From the NCBI GenBank assembly GCA_013152075.1, contig JAADHD010000208.1, forward strand, positions 1 to 8,915: DNA of 8,915 bases, read 5' to 3'. Below the pieces are notes generated by a model, which had not been told where the DNA came from, made no database searches, and saw nothing but the letters and a program-made list of their open reading frames with translations. The DNA is from Verrucomicrobiota bacterium. Lineage in GTDB: Bacteria; Verrucomicrobiota; Verrucomicrobiia; Verrucomicrobiales; DEV007. The position numbers were made by a program, and so were the translations under genes. Shown here one piece after another: positions 1 through 6,058 of the stretch. Numbering within the stretch: the first letter of the stretch is position 1; every line of letters starts with the position of its first letter.

Positions 1-620
1 TCGAAAGAAGGTGGGTTCGCTCCAAGTTAAAAGGAGGCTTGCCCACCGCCGACTCGAACGTGTTTAGGTTTGCTTCAAGCGACTTGATTTCCTGGGTCAC
101 TGCGTTGGCGAAATCAGTTTCAACGGTATCGAGGAGGTCGGAAACGAGGGACTGAATGGAAGGATCCGCTTTTATAACCATGTTTTGGAGTTCTTGGCGG
201 CGGCGGTAGTCGAGGATGCCTTCCGAGACCACTTTGACCAATAGATCCGCGCTCTCCTGCTGGGATTTGCTGAGAACGCCGTCGTCCTTGAGAACCTTTA
301 CCGTGCCCTTTAAATCTTCATTGAGCAACGAAGAGTCAAGCCCGGCCACTTTTGCCATGGTCTTGAAATAGCTCGTTAGGACAGTATTGATTCCTTCCAA
401 CTGCGTGGCAAGTTTATCGGGTGTAGGTGTCCAATACTGGGCCCGAACGAGGGTTTTCTGAACTTCGTAGGTCTTTATCCATTCCGTTCCCAGATCAGCT
501 ACGGCGGTAACTTTCGCTGATTCAGCAGCGTATTTTCCAACTGGTTTAAGTGAAAAACACCCAGAAACAGTTGTAAACGCAATAACAATAAGATATCCAA
601 AAATTTTCCCCACGGGCATT
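1..620 (-). CDS. Lipoprotein-like protein, 3' end outside window, apparent frameshift at the start
   Basis: One minus-strand frame stays open for about 200 codons, from about position 604 to the left edge, so the C-terminus lies outside. Read with one base fewer in the G4-A4-T6 run just after the ATG at 620-618, the N-terminus is a textbook lipoprotein signal: a Lys, a hydrophobic core (FGYLIVIAF), then the lipobox VSGC with Cys at residue 21. As given, the ATG is in another frame and meets a stop after about 25 codons, and the long frame has an in-frame stop at 622-620 and no ATG, GTG or TTG before the lipobox. The mature part is largely alpha-helical, rich in Lys, Glu, Leu and Val, with no domain I recognise. 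I infer a lipid-anchored protein of unknown function. It could be a recent pseudogene, a slippage-controlled gene or a sequencing error. The gene is real with good confidence; its state is open. Confidence 0.7.
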
Positions 621-643
621 AATTTATTTTTTTATAGGGTTGC

Positions 644-656
644 TCTAGTATAGAGG
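644..656 (-). promoter_or_regulatory. Candidate -10 element inside an inverted repeat, upstream of the lipoprotein-like gene
   Basis: On the minus strand TATACT (653-648) matches the -10 consensus at five of six positions. It sits about 28 bases before the ATG at 620, so a transcript would have a leader of about 20 bases. The hexamer overlaps a perfect inverted repeat, CTCTA-N3-TAGAG. No good -35 hexamer lies 16-18 bases upstream. The overlap could mark an operator, but short repeats like this also arise by chance. Confidence 0.3.
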
Positions 657-718
657 CTAGGAGTTAGTTAGAAAGTAACTCGAATATATGGATATTCCAA
701 GAAAAAAATGCTTCCGAA

Positions 719-732
719 TTGACTGATGTCAA
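719..732. promoter_or_regulatory. Inverted repeat TTGAC-N4-GTCAA, possible operator or -35 element
   Basis: TTGACTGATGTCAA is a perfect 5+5 inverted repeat with a 4-base spacer. It lies in the gap between the stop of the MOSC gene and the start of the lipoprotein-like gene. Read on the minus strand it contains TTGACA, a perfect -35 hexamer, but the hexamer 17 bases downstream (ATTTTT) is a poor -10. It may be a protein-binding site. The rest of 621-771 contains no gene and no convincing terminator. Confidence 0.25.
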
Positions 733-771
733 ATAGCCTCTCTGAGGAGGGGAGCAAGTAGCCAGGGAGGG

Positions 772-1422
772 TCATTTTGCGTCTGTCGTTTTGTGTAACG
801 CTTCTCTCCAGCTTTGAGTGAGGGCGGGCAGGGTGGCGGCTTTTTGTCTGTCGACGATGTGATCCTTGTCAAAATGCTTTAGGCGGGTGATGTCCGCGAC
901 TGAGAGGGAGTTCTCTGCGCTGTGGATCTTGTGGATTTGATCTCCAGCTTGAATGACGCCATTTTTGACCACGCGCAGGTAGAAGCCGGTTTTCAGGCTT
1001 TTTAGAAAGGGGCGAAGAACTTGTGGGGCTTGCAGGATGACTCCCAGTTTGAAACAGGGTTCTCGAGGTTGTGATACTTCGAACTCTGCGCTGTCACCAA
1101 TGCGGAAACGGTCTCCGATCATGACTTCGGTTTCGAGCAGGCCTTCGGTGCTCAGGTTTTCTCCAAACTGTCCGCAGGGGAGGTCATTTGGATCGCGGTC
1201 GAGCAATTCGGCAAAGTGCTGATAATGTTCATGCGGGAAGGCATACACGGCTTTGTCGATGCCGCCGTGGACGGATAAATCCGCCTGGCCATCACCGTTC
1301 AGTCCATCGGAGTCAACTGGGATGGGTTCGCTAACTGGTATCTTAAAGATACCAGTGGTGACGGATTTCCCCTGCCACTCGATGGTTTGTGGCAGGGATC
1401 GATTGACCGAAAGGATACGCAT
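772..1422 (-). CDS. yiiM: YiiM-type MOSC domain protein (probable 6-N-hydroxylaminopurine resistance)
   Basis: This 216-residue cytosolic protein has the length and order of E. coli YiiM. It carries GLNGDGQAD (40-48) and VHGG (51-54), then FGENLSTEGL (86-95), then SQPREPCFKL (117-126). Cys123 is the conserved MOSC cysteine expected to ligate molybdenum. The C-terminal third (from about 170) matches the helical 3-alpha domain. YiiM-family proteins bind molybdenum cofactor and reduce N-hydroxylated bases and similar compounds; here that activity is inferred from family membership. The start at 1422 gives the standard MOSC N-terminus (MRILSVN). There is no Shine-Dalgarno sequence: the 34 bases between this start and the sialidase terminator are mostly heptanucleotide repeat, so its promoter must lie in or across the repeat, or it depends on read-through. 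No molybdenum cofactor biosynthesis genes are nearby. Confidence 0.9.
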   Translation of the reverse strand: MRILSVNRSLPQTIEWQGKSVTTGIFKIPVSEPIPVDSDGLNGDGQADLSVHGGIDKAVYAFPHEHYQHFAELLDRDPNDLPCGQFGENLSTEGLLETEVMIGDRFRIGDSAEFEVSQPREPCFKLGVILQAPQVLRPFLKSLKTGFYLRVVKNGVIQAGDQIHKIHSAENSLSVADITRLKHFDKDHIVDRQKAATLPALTQSWREALHKTTDAK

Positions 1423-1426
1423 TGGG

Positions 1427-1454
1427 AATTAGGAATTAGGAATTTGGAAATTGG
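1427..1454 (+). repeat. Heptanucleotide repeat array, copy 1 (4 units)
   Basis: There are four consecutive 7-base units on the plus strand: AATTAGG twice, then AATTTGG, then AAATTGG, preceded by a partial unit (TTGGG, 1422-1426). The array sits exactly between the MOSC start codon and the T-run of the sialidase terminator. A second array with the same unit order lies at 2783-2810. The period-7 structure resembles the short tandemly repeated repetitive sequences described in cyanobacteria, but with a different unit sequence. Confidence 0.75.
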
Positions 1455-1456
1455 GT

Positions 1457-1492
1457 AAAAAAAAGGGCCGGGTGAATTGATCACGCCGGCCC
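1457..1492 (-). terminator. Strong intrinsic terminator of the sialidase gene
   Basis: GGGCCGG (1465-1471) pairs perfectly with CCGGCCC (1486-1492). GTGA (1472-1475) and TCAC (1481-1484) extend the stem past a one-base bulge at 1485, leaving a 5-base loop. On the minus strand the GC-rich stem is followed by eight consecutive T (1464-1457). It begins about 20 bases after the sialidase stop codon. The plus strand has only four T after the stem, so termination should be mainly leftward. Confidence 0.9.
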
Positions 1493-1513
1493 GGAATTTT
1501 AGCTTGTTGGGCT

Positions 1514-2692
1514 CTATTCTTTCAACCAGCTAGTAGTAAAACTACGGAAGGTGATTGCTTCCGGCTCGGACTCGGACATGTTTGCTCCACGTTCGTAGAG
1601 GATGTGAACGTTGTCTCCTTCGCCAGCGGCGAGTGAAGAGTATCCGGCCACTCCGTTATCGATGATTTTCGAAGCCGGGTAAGTTGCACCGTTGTCTGAG
1701 CTGAGACGTGCGGTGAGGCTTTTACGCATGATCATGTTGGCAGGATTGGTGAATACGATGCCGGCCTTGGTGGCAACAGCGCTTCCCTGGCACATGGGCT
1801 CGAGCAGTCCCTTGACGAATACCGCTTCGCTCCATCCACTTGCCCCATCTTTGCTGGTGGCCTGTGCGCGCATTCCCTTGAGGGCTTTGTTGCGGATGTT
1901 GATGATGACGGTGCCATCGGCAGCCTGAACGACGGCCGCTTCTAGAGGTTTCTCCAGTTTGGTGCCGGTTTTGGCAGTGGTGATTTCGAAATCAAAAGCA
2001 ACGATCTCACCGCGCTTCCAGGTTTTGCCTTTGTCATCGCTGTAAATAGTGGCGGTCACGGCGGGTTGAAAGCCGATGCCTACGGTTCCCTGTGAAAGCC
2101 AGACAGGAACGACGAGGCGTCCGCTGGATAGTTGGGTTCCAGCACCAGGTCCTGGGGCGATCAATTTCCAGTCCACTTCTGATCTAAATTCTTCGAATAC
2201 CTTGGTGATTTCGACAGGCTTGCTGAGATTGCCGCCATTGTCGTCTGCTGACATGTAGAAAACGCGATTGTATTCTACGCCGTAGAGGAGGTGAACCCCG
2301 CCGTCTTTCTGGTCAGCAACTACCGTAGGGTTGTGTGTAGCGATGGCTCCTACAGTTGCTGGTTTTTTCAATTTGAGCGAAACCGGATTGTCCTTGGCGT
2401 CAGCTGGTGGGCTGGTGATTTTTGCCGAGTCGCTCCAGGTTTTGCCACCGTCCTTGGAGGTGCGCATGAAAATGTCCACTTCATCCCATCCCAGAGCCTT
2501 GTTTTTACGGCCTTCTGCCACGGCGATGAGCGTGCCTGATTTACTCCGGACAAGTCCAGGGTAGCGATAGAGAGGACGATCAGCGTCCCCTTGGGTGAAA
2601 AGATCAGTGGGCTCAGTGGGCTCGGCTTTCAACATCGAAGTGGAGGCCAGGGCCAGAGCTGAGGTGAGTAGGATTCTTGAGAATACTTTCAT
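1514..2692 (-). CDS. Exported sialidase (GH33-like, BNR/Asp-box exo-alpha-sialidase)
   Basis: This 392-residue protein has a Sec signal peptide (basic MKVFSR, hydrophobic core, predicted cleavage after about Ala23), so it is exported. It looks like a six-bladed sialidase propeller. YRYP (42-45) stands for the [FY]RIP motif with the first triad Arg. WDEVDI (69-74) precedes the first Asp box and offers the acid/base Asp. Asp boxes are SKDGGKTW (79-86), SDDKGKTW (218-225) and the degenerate SKDGASGW and SSDNGATY. Glu251 with Arg267, an Arg near 329 and Tyr351 (GYSSL) fit the remaining catalytic set. Family knowledge: such enzymes remove terminal sialic acids from glycans. The exact linkage and substrate are inferred. 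It is a lone gene with its own terminator; no nan transport or catabolism genes are in the window. Imperfect heptad repeats flank it on both sides. No Shine-Dalgarno sequence is seen. Confidence 0.88.
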   Translation of the reverse strand: MKVFSRILLTSALALASTSMLKAEPTEPTDLFTQGDADRPLYRYPGLVRSKSGTLIAVAEGRKNKALGWDEVDIFMRTSKDGGKTWSDSAKITSPPADAKDNPVSLKLKKPATVGAIATHNPTVVADQKDGGVHLLYGVEYNRVFYMSADDNGGNLSKPVEITKVFEEFRSEVDWKLIAPGPGAGTQLSSGRLVVPVWLSQGTVGIGFQPAVTATIYSDDKGKTWKRGEIVAFDFEITTAKTGTKLEKPLEAAVVQAADGTVIINIRNKALKGMRAQATSKDGASGWSEAVFVKGLLEPMCQGSAVATKAGIVFTNPANMIMRKSLTARLSSDNGATYPASKIIDNGVAGYSSLAAGEGDNVHILYERGANMSESEPEAITFRSFTTSWLKE

Positions 2693-2782
2693 GTGAATAG
2701 AATATTGTCTTGTGATTAGAAGTGCCTACGAAAGCCGTCAAATCAGTGCCTTGCAAGCAGGGAATTTCAATTTGCAGTGAAG

Positions 2783-2810
2783 AATTAGCAATTAGGAATT
2801 GGACATTTGG
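2783..2810 (+). repeat. Heptanucleotide repeat array, copy 2
   Basis: Units in order are AATTAGC, AATTAGG, a 6-base AATTGG and an 8-base ACATTTGG. This is the same unit order, orientation and overall 28-base length as the array at 1427-1454, with a few substitutions and compensating length changes. It lies between the divergently transcribed sialidase and symporter genes. The TTG at 2799 that could extend the symporter lies inside this repeat, which argues against that start. Confidence 0.7.
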
Positions 2811-2823
2811 TGGAATATCACCA
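2808..2823. promoter_or_regulatory. Inverted repeat TGGTG-N6-CACCA upstream of the symporter
   Basis: A perfect 5+5 inverted repeat with a 6-base AT-rich centre (GAATAT) lies 38 bases before the symporter ATG and overlaps the end of heptad array 2. Its position and symmetry would suit an operator. No convincing -35/-10 pair was found around it, so this is only a candidate. Confidence 0.25.
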
Positions 2824-2861
2824 GATTCAAGCGGGGCGCAGTAGCCGACCCCTTATTTCAG

Positions 2862-4223
2862 ATGCGTTTTTTTAAGCTTAAGCCTCATTGGCAAATTTTG
2901 ATCGCCTTGCTGTTCGCCGCTGTTGCAGGTGTGGTACTCGGCAAAGGGGGGATAGGGGATAGCGGTTTTGGCCGATTTTCTTTGGAAAGCTGTCGTTTCC
3001 TGGGATCCATTTTCATGAGTGCGCTCAAGATGGTGATCGTGCCTTTGATCGTATCATCGATTGTGACGGGCATTGCAGGACTCGGGAAAATGGAGGGTTT
3101 TGGACGTTTGGGAATCAAGACCTTACTTTATTATGCATTGACGAGTTTGATCGCCATTCTCATTGGTCTGGCGGTGGTCAATGTGATGAAACCAGGCTTG
3201 AAGGACGGAGTGCCCAATCCTGAAATCAAAAAAATGTTTGATAACAAGGCGGCGGAACTGGGTCACAGCCCTGACAAAAAAGTATCGGATGCGGCGGAGA
3301 GGGCGAGCAAGGGCTCGAAAACAGTGATCGATGTTTTCAAGAGCATGGTGCCCTCTAATGTTATCAAGGCGGCGGCAGAGGGTCAGATGCTGGGATTGAT
3401 ATTTTTCAGTATAGTTTTCGGTGCCGCGATGATCCACATGACGGGGGAGAGCGCGGATGTGATGCGTCACTTTTTTATTGCCCTTAACGACCTGATGATT
3501 GCCATCACCAAAGGCGTGATGTTGTTTGCTCCACTGGGGGTTTTTGCCTTGATCGTACCAGTGATGGCCGAAACTGGATTATCGACCTTGTTCGGAACTT
3601 TGTTGAAGTATTTTGTGGTTGTTCTGCTGGCACTGGGAATTCACTTGTTTGTCGTATTGCCTATCCTGCTCAAAACAATAGGCGGGGTAAATCCGTGGCG
3701 TCATTTTGTGGCGATGAAAGAAGCCATGCTGACTGCATTTTCTACTTCATCATCGTCGGCGACATTGCCTATTACGATGCGATGTGTGGTGGATAATGCG
3801 GGTGTCTCTCGCAGGACTACGAGTTTTGTCCTTCCTTTGGGAGCAACAGTTAACATGGATGGCACCGCTTTGTATGAATGCGTGGCGGTAATTTTCACGA
3901 CTCAGGTATTGGGGTATGAAATGTCCCTGACGGAACAATTTGCCATCGTATTCATGGCTCTCATTACCAGCATCGGGGTGGCCGGTGTGCCTTCGGCCAG
4001 TCTGGTGGCCATTCTGATTATTTTTAAAAGCGCGGATATTCCCGGGCTCGATCCAGCCGCCGCAATGGCCGTGTTGTTGGCGGTTGACCGTTTGCTCGAT
4101 ATGTCTCGAACCGTAGTGAATATCTTCAGCGATTCTTGTGGTGCTGTAATAATTGGTCGATCAGAAGGAGAAAAGGGGATTTTAGAGGGAAATCAAACAG
4201 ATGTGTTTGGAAAGGGGTTTTGA
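2862..4223 (+). CDS. Dicarboxylate/amino acid:cation symporter (DAACS family), probably acidic amino acids
   Basis: This is a 453-residue inner-membrane transporter with about eight membrane segments plus two re-entrant hairpins. The first hairpin has the serine-rich STSSSSATLP (294-303). NMDGT (331-335) is the sodium- and substrate-binding motif of TM7. GVAGVPSASLV marks the second hairpin, and DMSRTVVN (413-420) the substrate site in TM8. By comparison with the archaeal homologue GltPh (D394, R397, N401), Asp413, Arg416 and Asn420 are all present. Arg at this position binds a side-chain carboxylate, so I infer glutamate/aspartate or similar uptake driven by Na+ or H+. Neutral amino acid carriers lose this Arg, and DctA differs in this motif. 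I chose ATG 2862 (MRFFKLKPHWQ) because the family begins there. An in-frame TTG at 2799 would add 21 unrelated residues overlapping a repeat. No Shine-Dalgarno sequence and no clear terminator are seen. Confidence 0.93.
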   Translation: MRFFKLKPHWQILIALLFAAVAGVVLGKGGIGDSGFGRFSLESCRFLGSIFMSALKMVIVPLIVSSIVTGIAGLGKMEGFGRLGIKTLLYYALTSLIAILIGLAVVNVMKPGLKDGVPNPEIKKMFDNKAAELGHSPDKKVSDAAERASKGSKTVIDVFKSMVPSNVIKAAAEGQMLGLIFFSIVFGAAMIHMTGESADVMRHFFIALNDLMIAITKGVMLFAPLGVFALIVPVMAETGLSTLFGTLLKYFVVVLLALGIHLFVVLPILLKTIGGVNPWRHFVAMKEAMLTAFSTSSSSATLPITMRCVVDNAGVSRRTTSFVLPLGATVNMDGTALYECVAVIFTTQVLGYEMSLTEQFAIVFMALITSIGVAGVPSASLVAILIIFKSADIPGLDPAAAMAVLLAVDRLLDMSRTVVNIFSDSCGAVIIGRSEGEKGILEGNQTDVFGKGF

Positions 4224-4277
4224 CCTGATGTTTTTAATATGTAACAAAGTTGTAGAAAAATGAGAAAAGTATAGACC

Positions 4278-4305
4278 TTGTTAAATAAAATGAGTATTCT
4301 ATAAT
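4278..4305 (+). promoter_or_regulatory. Sigma70-like promoter for the Roadblock-like gene pair
   Basis: TTGTTA (4278-4283) and a perfect TATAAT (4300-4305) are separated by 16 bases in an AT-rich stretch. The expected start is near 4312, which gives a leader of about 43 bases before the GTG at 4355. This is the best promoter in the window and indicates that the pair is transcribed separately from the upstream symporter. The 131-base gap 4224-4354 otherwise holds only the hairpin at 4309-4325. Confidence 0.6.
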
Positions 4306-4308
4306 TGC

Positions 4309-4325
4309 ATGAGGGCGTCCGTCAT
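4309..4325 (+). promoter_or_regulatory. Inverted repeat over the predicted transcription start
   Basis: ATGAGGGCGTCCGTCAT folds as ATGA/TCAT plus GG/CC with one G-G mismatch and a 3-base loop. It begins three bases after the -10 hexamer, so it covers the predicted start site and the first bases of the leader. It could be an operator or a 5' hairpin affecting transcript stability. Only its position makes it notable. Confidence 0.3.
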
Positions 4326-4354
4326 AATAAATAAATACATAGATACCCAGAACT

Positions 4355-4786
4355 GTGGAAACACTAATCGAACCGGAAAGTTCTGATTCCAAGAAATCAG
4401 AGCCAGTTAATGAGAGCAAATCAAGCGGTTCCACCGAGCCAGTAAAGGCGGGGGGATCAAGCGAGGATGTGCTCAAGGAGGCACTTGATAATCAAGTGCC
4501 GCGTCTGTTTGGTGTCTCAGCGCATGGGGTTCGAGGTCGGACAGGGGTGGAAGAAGAGGCAGTAGTTGCACGGGATTTGCGGATGATGCGGGAGGGGAGC
4601 GAAGCTATCGGGCAGGAGTTGGGGATGGAAACGATCGGCTATGTGGCGATTTATGAAGAGAACTCGACCGTTGCTTACCGCTATGACTCGGACTCTAACC
4701 CGAGAGACCCTCATTTGATTGCCGCGATGGTCAATTGTCGCATGCCAATGCGGGCATTGTTGAAAGTCATGGGTGAGGCGAGATAA
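4355..4786 (+). CDS. Small hypothetical protein, possibly a divergent Roadblock/LC7-like subunit
   Basis: This 143-residue soluble protein begins at a GTG; an in-frame stop lies 15 bases upstream and no ATG is close by. Residues 1-38 are a disordered tail rich in Ser, Glu and Lys. The rest could be a degenerate Roadblock fold: a helix near 37-47, a strand around LFGVSAHG (51-58), a long helix 66-89, a beta-hairpin METIGYVAIYEE...STVAYRYD (91-111), a strand HLIAAMVN (120-127) and a final helix 130-142. That assignment is inference from pattern only; I recognise no named family. It is 19 bases upstream of a clearer Roadblock-like gene and probably shares the promoter at 4278-4305, so the two products are likely partners. 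No Shine-Dalgarno sequence precedes the start. The coding call is firm, the fold is not. Confidence 0.75.
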   Translation: METLIEPESSDSKKSEPVNESKSSGSTEPVKAGGSSEDVLKEALDNQVPRLFGVSAHGVRGRTGVEEEAVVARDLRMMREGSEAIGQELGMETIGYVAIYEENSTVAYRYDSDSNPRDPHLIAAMVNCRMPMRALLKVMGEAR

Positions 4787-4805
4787 GCATCAGAAAATTT
4801 AAGAT

Positions 4806-5384
4806 ATGGGAAAAAACGGCACTAGTACTGAACCTTTGGAGGTGTTGATTGCTGCAGGCACTGTTAGAGGTACTTGTTTGCTTAATAATGGAGAAGTTAT
4901 TTACGAAACTTTTCCTTACTCAGCAGCCCGATTGGTGAAGGTGTGCCGGGTGGTGGAGGGCTTGACGAAAGAATTTAAAAACCAGGGGCGAAACGTGGAT
5001 CAAATGGCATTTGGCTACGAAGGCGGCAATTTACTGGCTGTTTCGGTGGGGAATCACCGCATAATCATCATGCATTTGATGAATGACGAGATTGATTTCC
5101 TCGCGCAAGTAGCCCGTGCCTGTTTGGAGGATATTGTTGCTGCAGAAAAGCCTGCTCAAGAAGCCGAATCTGAAAGGATTAGTCAAAAATTAAAGAAAGA
5201 CTTTTCACTTGAGACGGTACCTGTGGTGCTGGCCAGGGATCGGGAAATTGATGGAAGTAAAAGAGTCGAAGAAACTGCCAAAGTGGCCGTATTAAGTGCC
5301 CCTCCGATACATGTGGCTCCGCCGGTGCCAGGCACTGAACCGGAGAGTGAATTGTCGCCTGAGAATATTTCTTTAGGTATTTAG
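4806..5384 (+). CDS. Roadblock/LC7-like domain protein with disordered C-terminal tail
   Basis: This is a 192-residue soluble protein. Residues about 10-112 match the Roadblock/LC7 pattern. A strand pair VRGTCLLNNGEVIYETF (20-36) comes first, then a helix AARLVKVCRVVEGLTKEF (40-57). Strands VDQMAFGYEGGNLLAVSVG (64-82) and HRIIIMHLMND (84-94) follow, then a closing helix FLAQVARACLEDI (98-110). Residues 113-192 are charged and then Pro/Glu/Ser-rich with no hydrophobic segment, so probably a flexible tail. Roadblock proteins such as MglB dimerise and often act on small Ras-like GTPases. No GTPase gene is in the window, so that role is only a possibility. The upstream neighbour has its disordered tail at the opposite end, which suggests a two-subunit complex. 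The fold call is moderate confidence, the coding call high. Confidence 0.8.
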   Translation: MGKNGTSTEPLEVLIAAGTVRGTCLLNNGEVIYETFPYSAARLVKVCRVVEGLTKEFKNQGRNVDQMAFGYEGGNLLAVSVGNHRIIIMHLMNDEIDFLAQVARACLEDIVAAEKPAQEAESERISQKLKKDFSLETVPVVLARDREIDGSKRVEETAKVAVLSAPPIHVAPPVPGTEPESELSPENISLGI

Positions 5385-5403
5385 AGCACTTGTATGAAGT
5401 GCT
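5385..5403. terminator. Hairpin between convergent genes, weak candidate terminator
   Basis: AGCACTT (5385-5391) pairs perfectly with AAGTGCT (5397-5403) around a 5-base loop. It begins directly after the TAG of the Roadblock-like gene and lies ten bases from the stop of the convergent ACT gene. Neither side has a real T-run (TTGCTGTTATT follows on the plus strand), so it is a weak or factor-assisted, possibly bidirectional, terminator. Confidence 0.45.
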
Positions 5404-5412
5404 TGCTGTTAT

Positions 5413-5949
5413 TCAGCTTACTTGCTGAACAAGTGACAGGTCGACCATAAGATCCTGAGTGATTGCTTCCAAATCGCTGCGAAAGTCATCGAGAGGGCTA
5501 CCATCTGGCATACGTACGATGGCATTGGCTTGAAACAAGGTTTCACCCGACCAGGGAGCGCTGGTGAGTTTGGTATTGAGTTCTTCAACATTGCCGCCGT
5601 GTGAAGATATGATAGCAGAGATTTGGCGAACGATACCGGGTTGATCCTGTCCGATTACTTCCAGTTGAAGAACCGTGCCATTGTCGGCGGTATCTGCGGA
5701 TTTAGGGCTTTGACCGGTGACAACAGAGACTGATAGCCCGTCTTGCTCAAGCCCAGCCAGTGCTTGTTTTAAATCATCAGATTTTTCCTTTGAGACTTCT
5801 ATTTGGAGTATGCCGGCAAATTGTCCAGCCAGATGCGCCATGCGGCTTTGCAACCAGTTGCCGCCGTTTTCGGTGACGCTTTTTGAAATTGATTGTACGA
5901 GGCCCGAGCGATCGGGGCCGATGATGGTGACTACAAGTGAAGTTTGCAT
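5413..5949 (-). CDS. Double ACT-domain protein, GcvR-like
   Basis: This is a 178-residue cytosolic protein made of two tandem ACT domains. The first (about 4-78) has TIIGPDRSGLVQSIS and GGNWLQSRMAHLAGQFAG, the block typical of the glycine cleavage regulator GcvR. The second (about 92-172) has GQDQPGIVRQIS and HGGNVEEL. E. coli GcvR binds the activator GcvA and represses gcv transcription. Here no gcv gene or LysR-type gene is adjacent, so the partner and ligand (perhaps glycine or another amino acid) are inferred only. I chose ATG 5949 (MQTSLVVTIIG) because homologues begin there. An in-frame ATG at 6051 adds 34 residues with no ACT character and would leave only seven bases to the divergent gene. 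The 109-base divergent gap (5950-6058) must carry both promoters, but no convincing hexamers stand out. No Shine-Dalgarno sequence is seen. Confidence 0.85.
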   Translation of the reverse strand: MQTSLVVTIIGPDRSGLVQSISKSVTENGGNWLQSRMAHLAGQFAGILQIEVSKEKSDDLKQALAGLEQDGLSVSVVTGQSPKSADTADNGTVLQLEVIGQDQPGIVRQISAIISSHGGNVEELNTKLTSAPWSGETLFQANAIVRMPDGSPLDDFRSDLEAITQDLMVDLSLVQQVS

Positions 5950-6058
5950 AGATTCGAGTTTGTAATGGTGACAGGGCAAAGGCGAGCGTGCAAGTGTTGG
6001 CTTTACAATTTCGTTGCGTGAGGCTTCCCTTTCGCCATCTTTCATAGTCATTTAGTTC

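Noticed and set aside
738..748. CCTC-TCT-GAGG hairpin after the MOSC gene as a terminator
   Set aside because: The stem is only four pairs and no T-run follows on the minus strand.
1427..1454. Heptad arrays as part of a CRISPR array
   Set aside because: The units are 7 bases and directly adjacent with no spacers, and no cas genes are present.
2736..2758. TTGACG on the minus strand and the CTTGCAAG palindrome as sialidase promoter parts
   Set aside because: No acceptable -10 hexamer lies 16-18 bases from TTGACG, and an 8-base palindrome alone is not informative.
2799..2861. N-terminal extension of the symporter from a TTG start
   Set aside because: The 21 added residues are unlike the family N-terminus, and the TTG lies inside the heptad repeat; ATG 2862 fits.
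2885..3470. Antisense open frames within the symporter gene
   Set aside because: They are shadow frames with no recognisable domain, opposite a clearly conserved transporter.
5950..6051. N-terminal extension of the ACT protein from ATG 6051
   Set aside because: The 34 added residues show no ACT character, and that start would leave seven bases for two divergent promoters.
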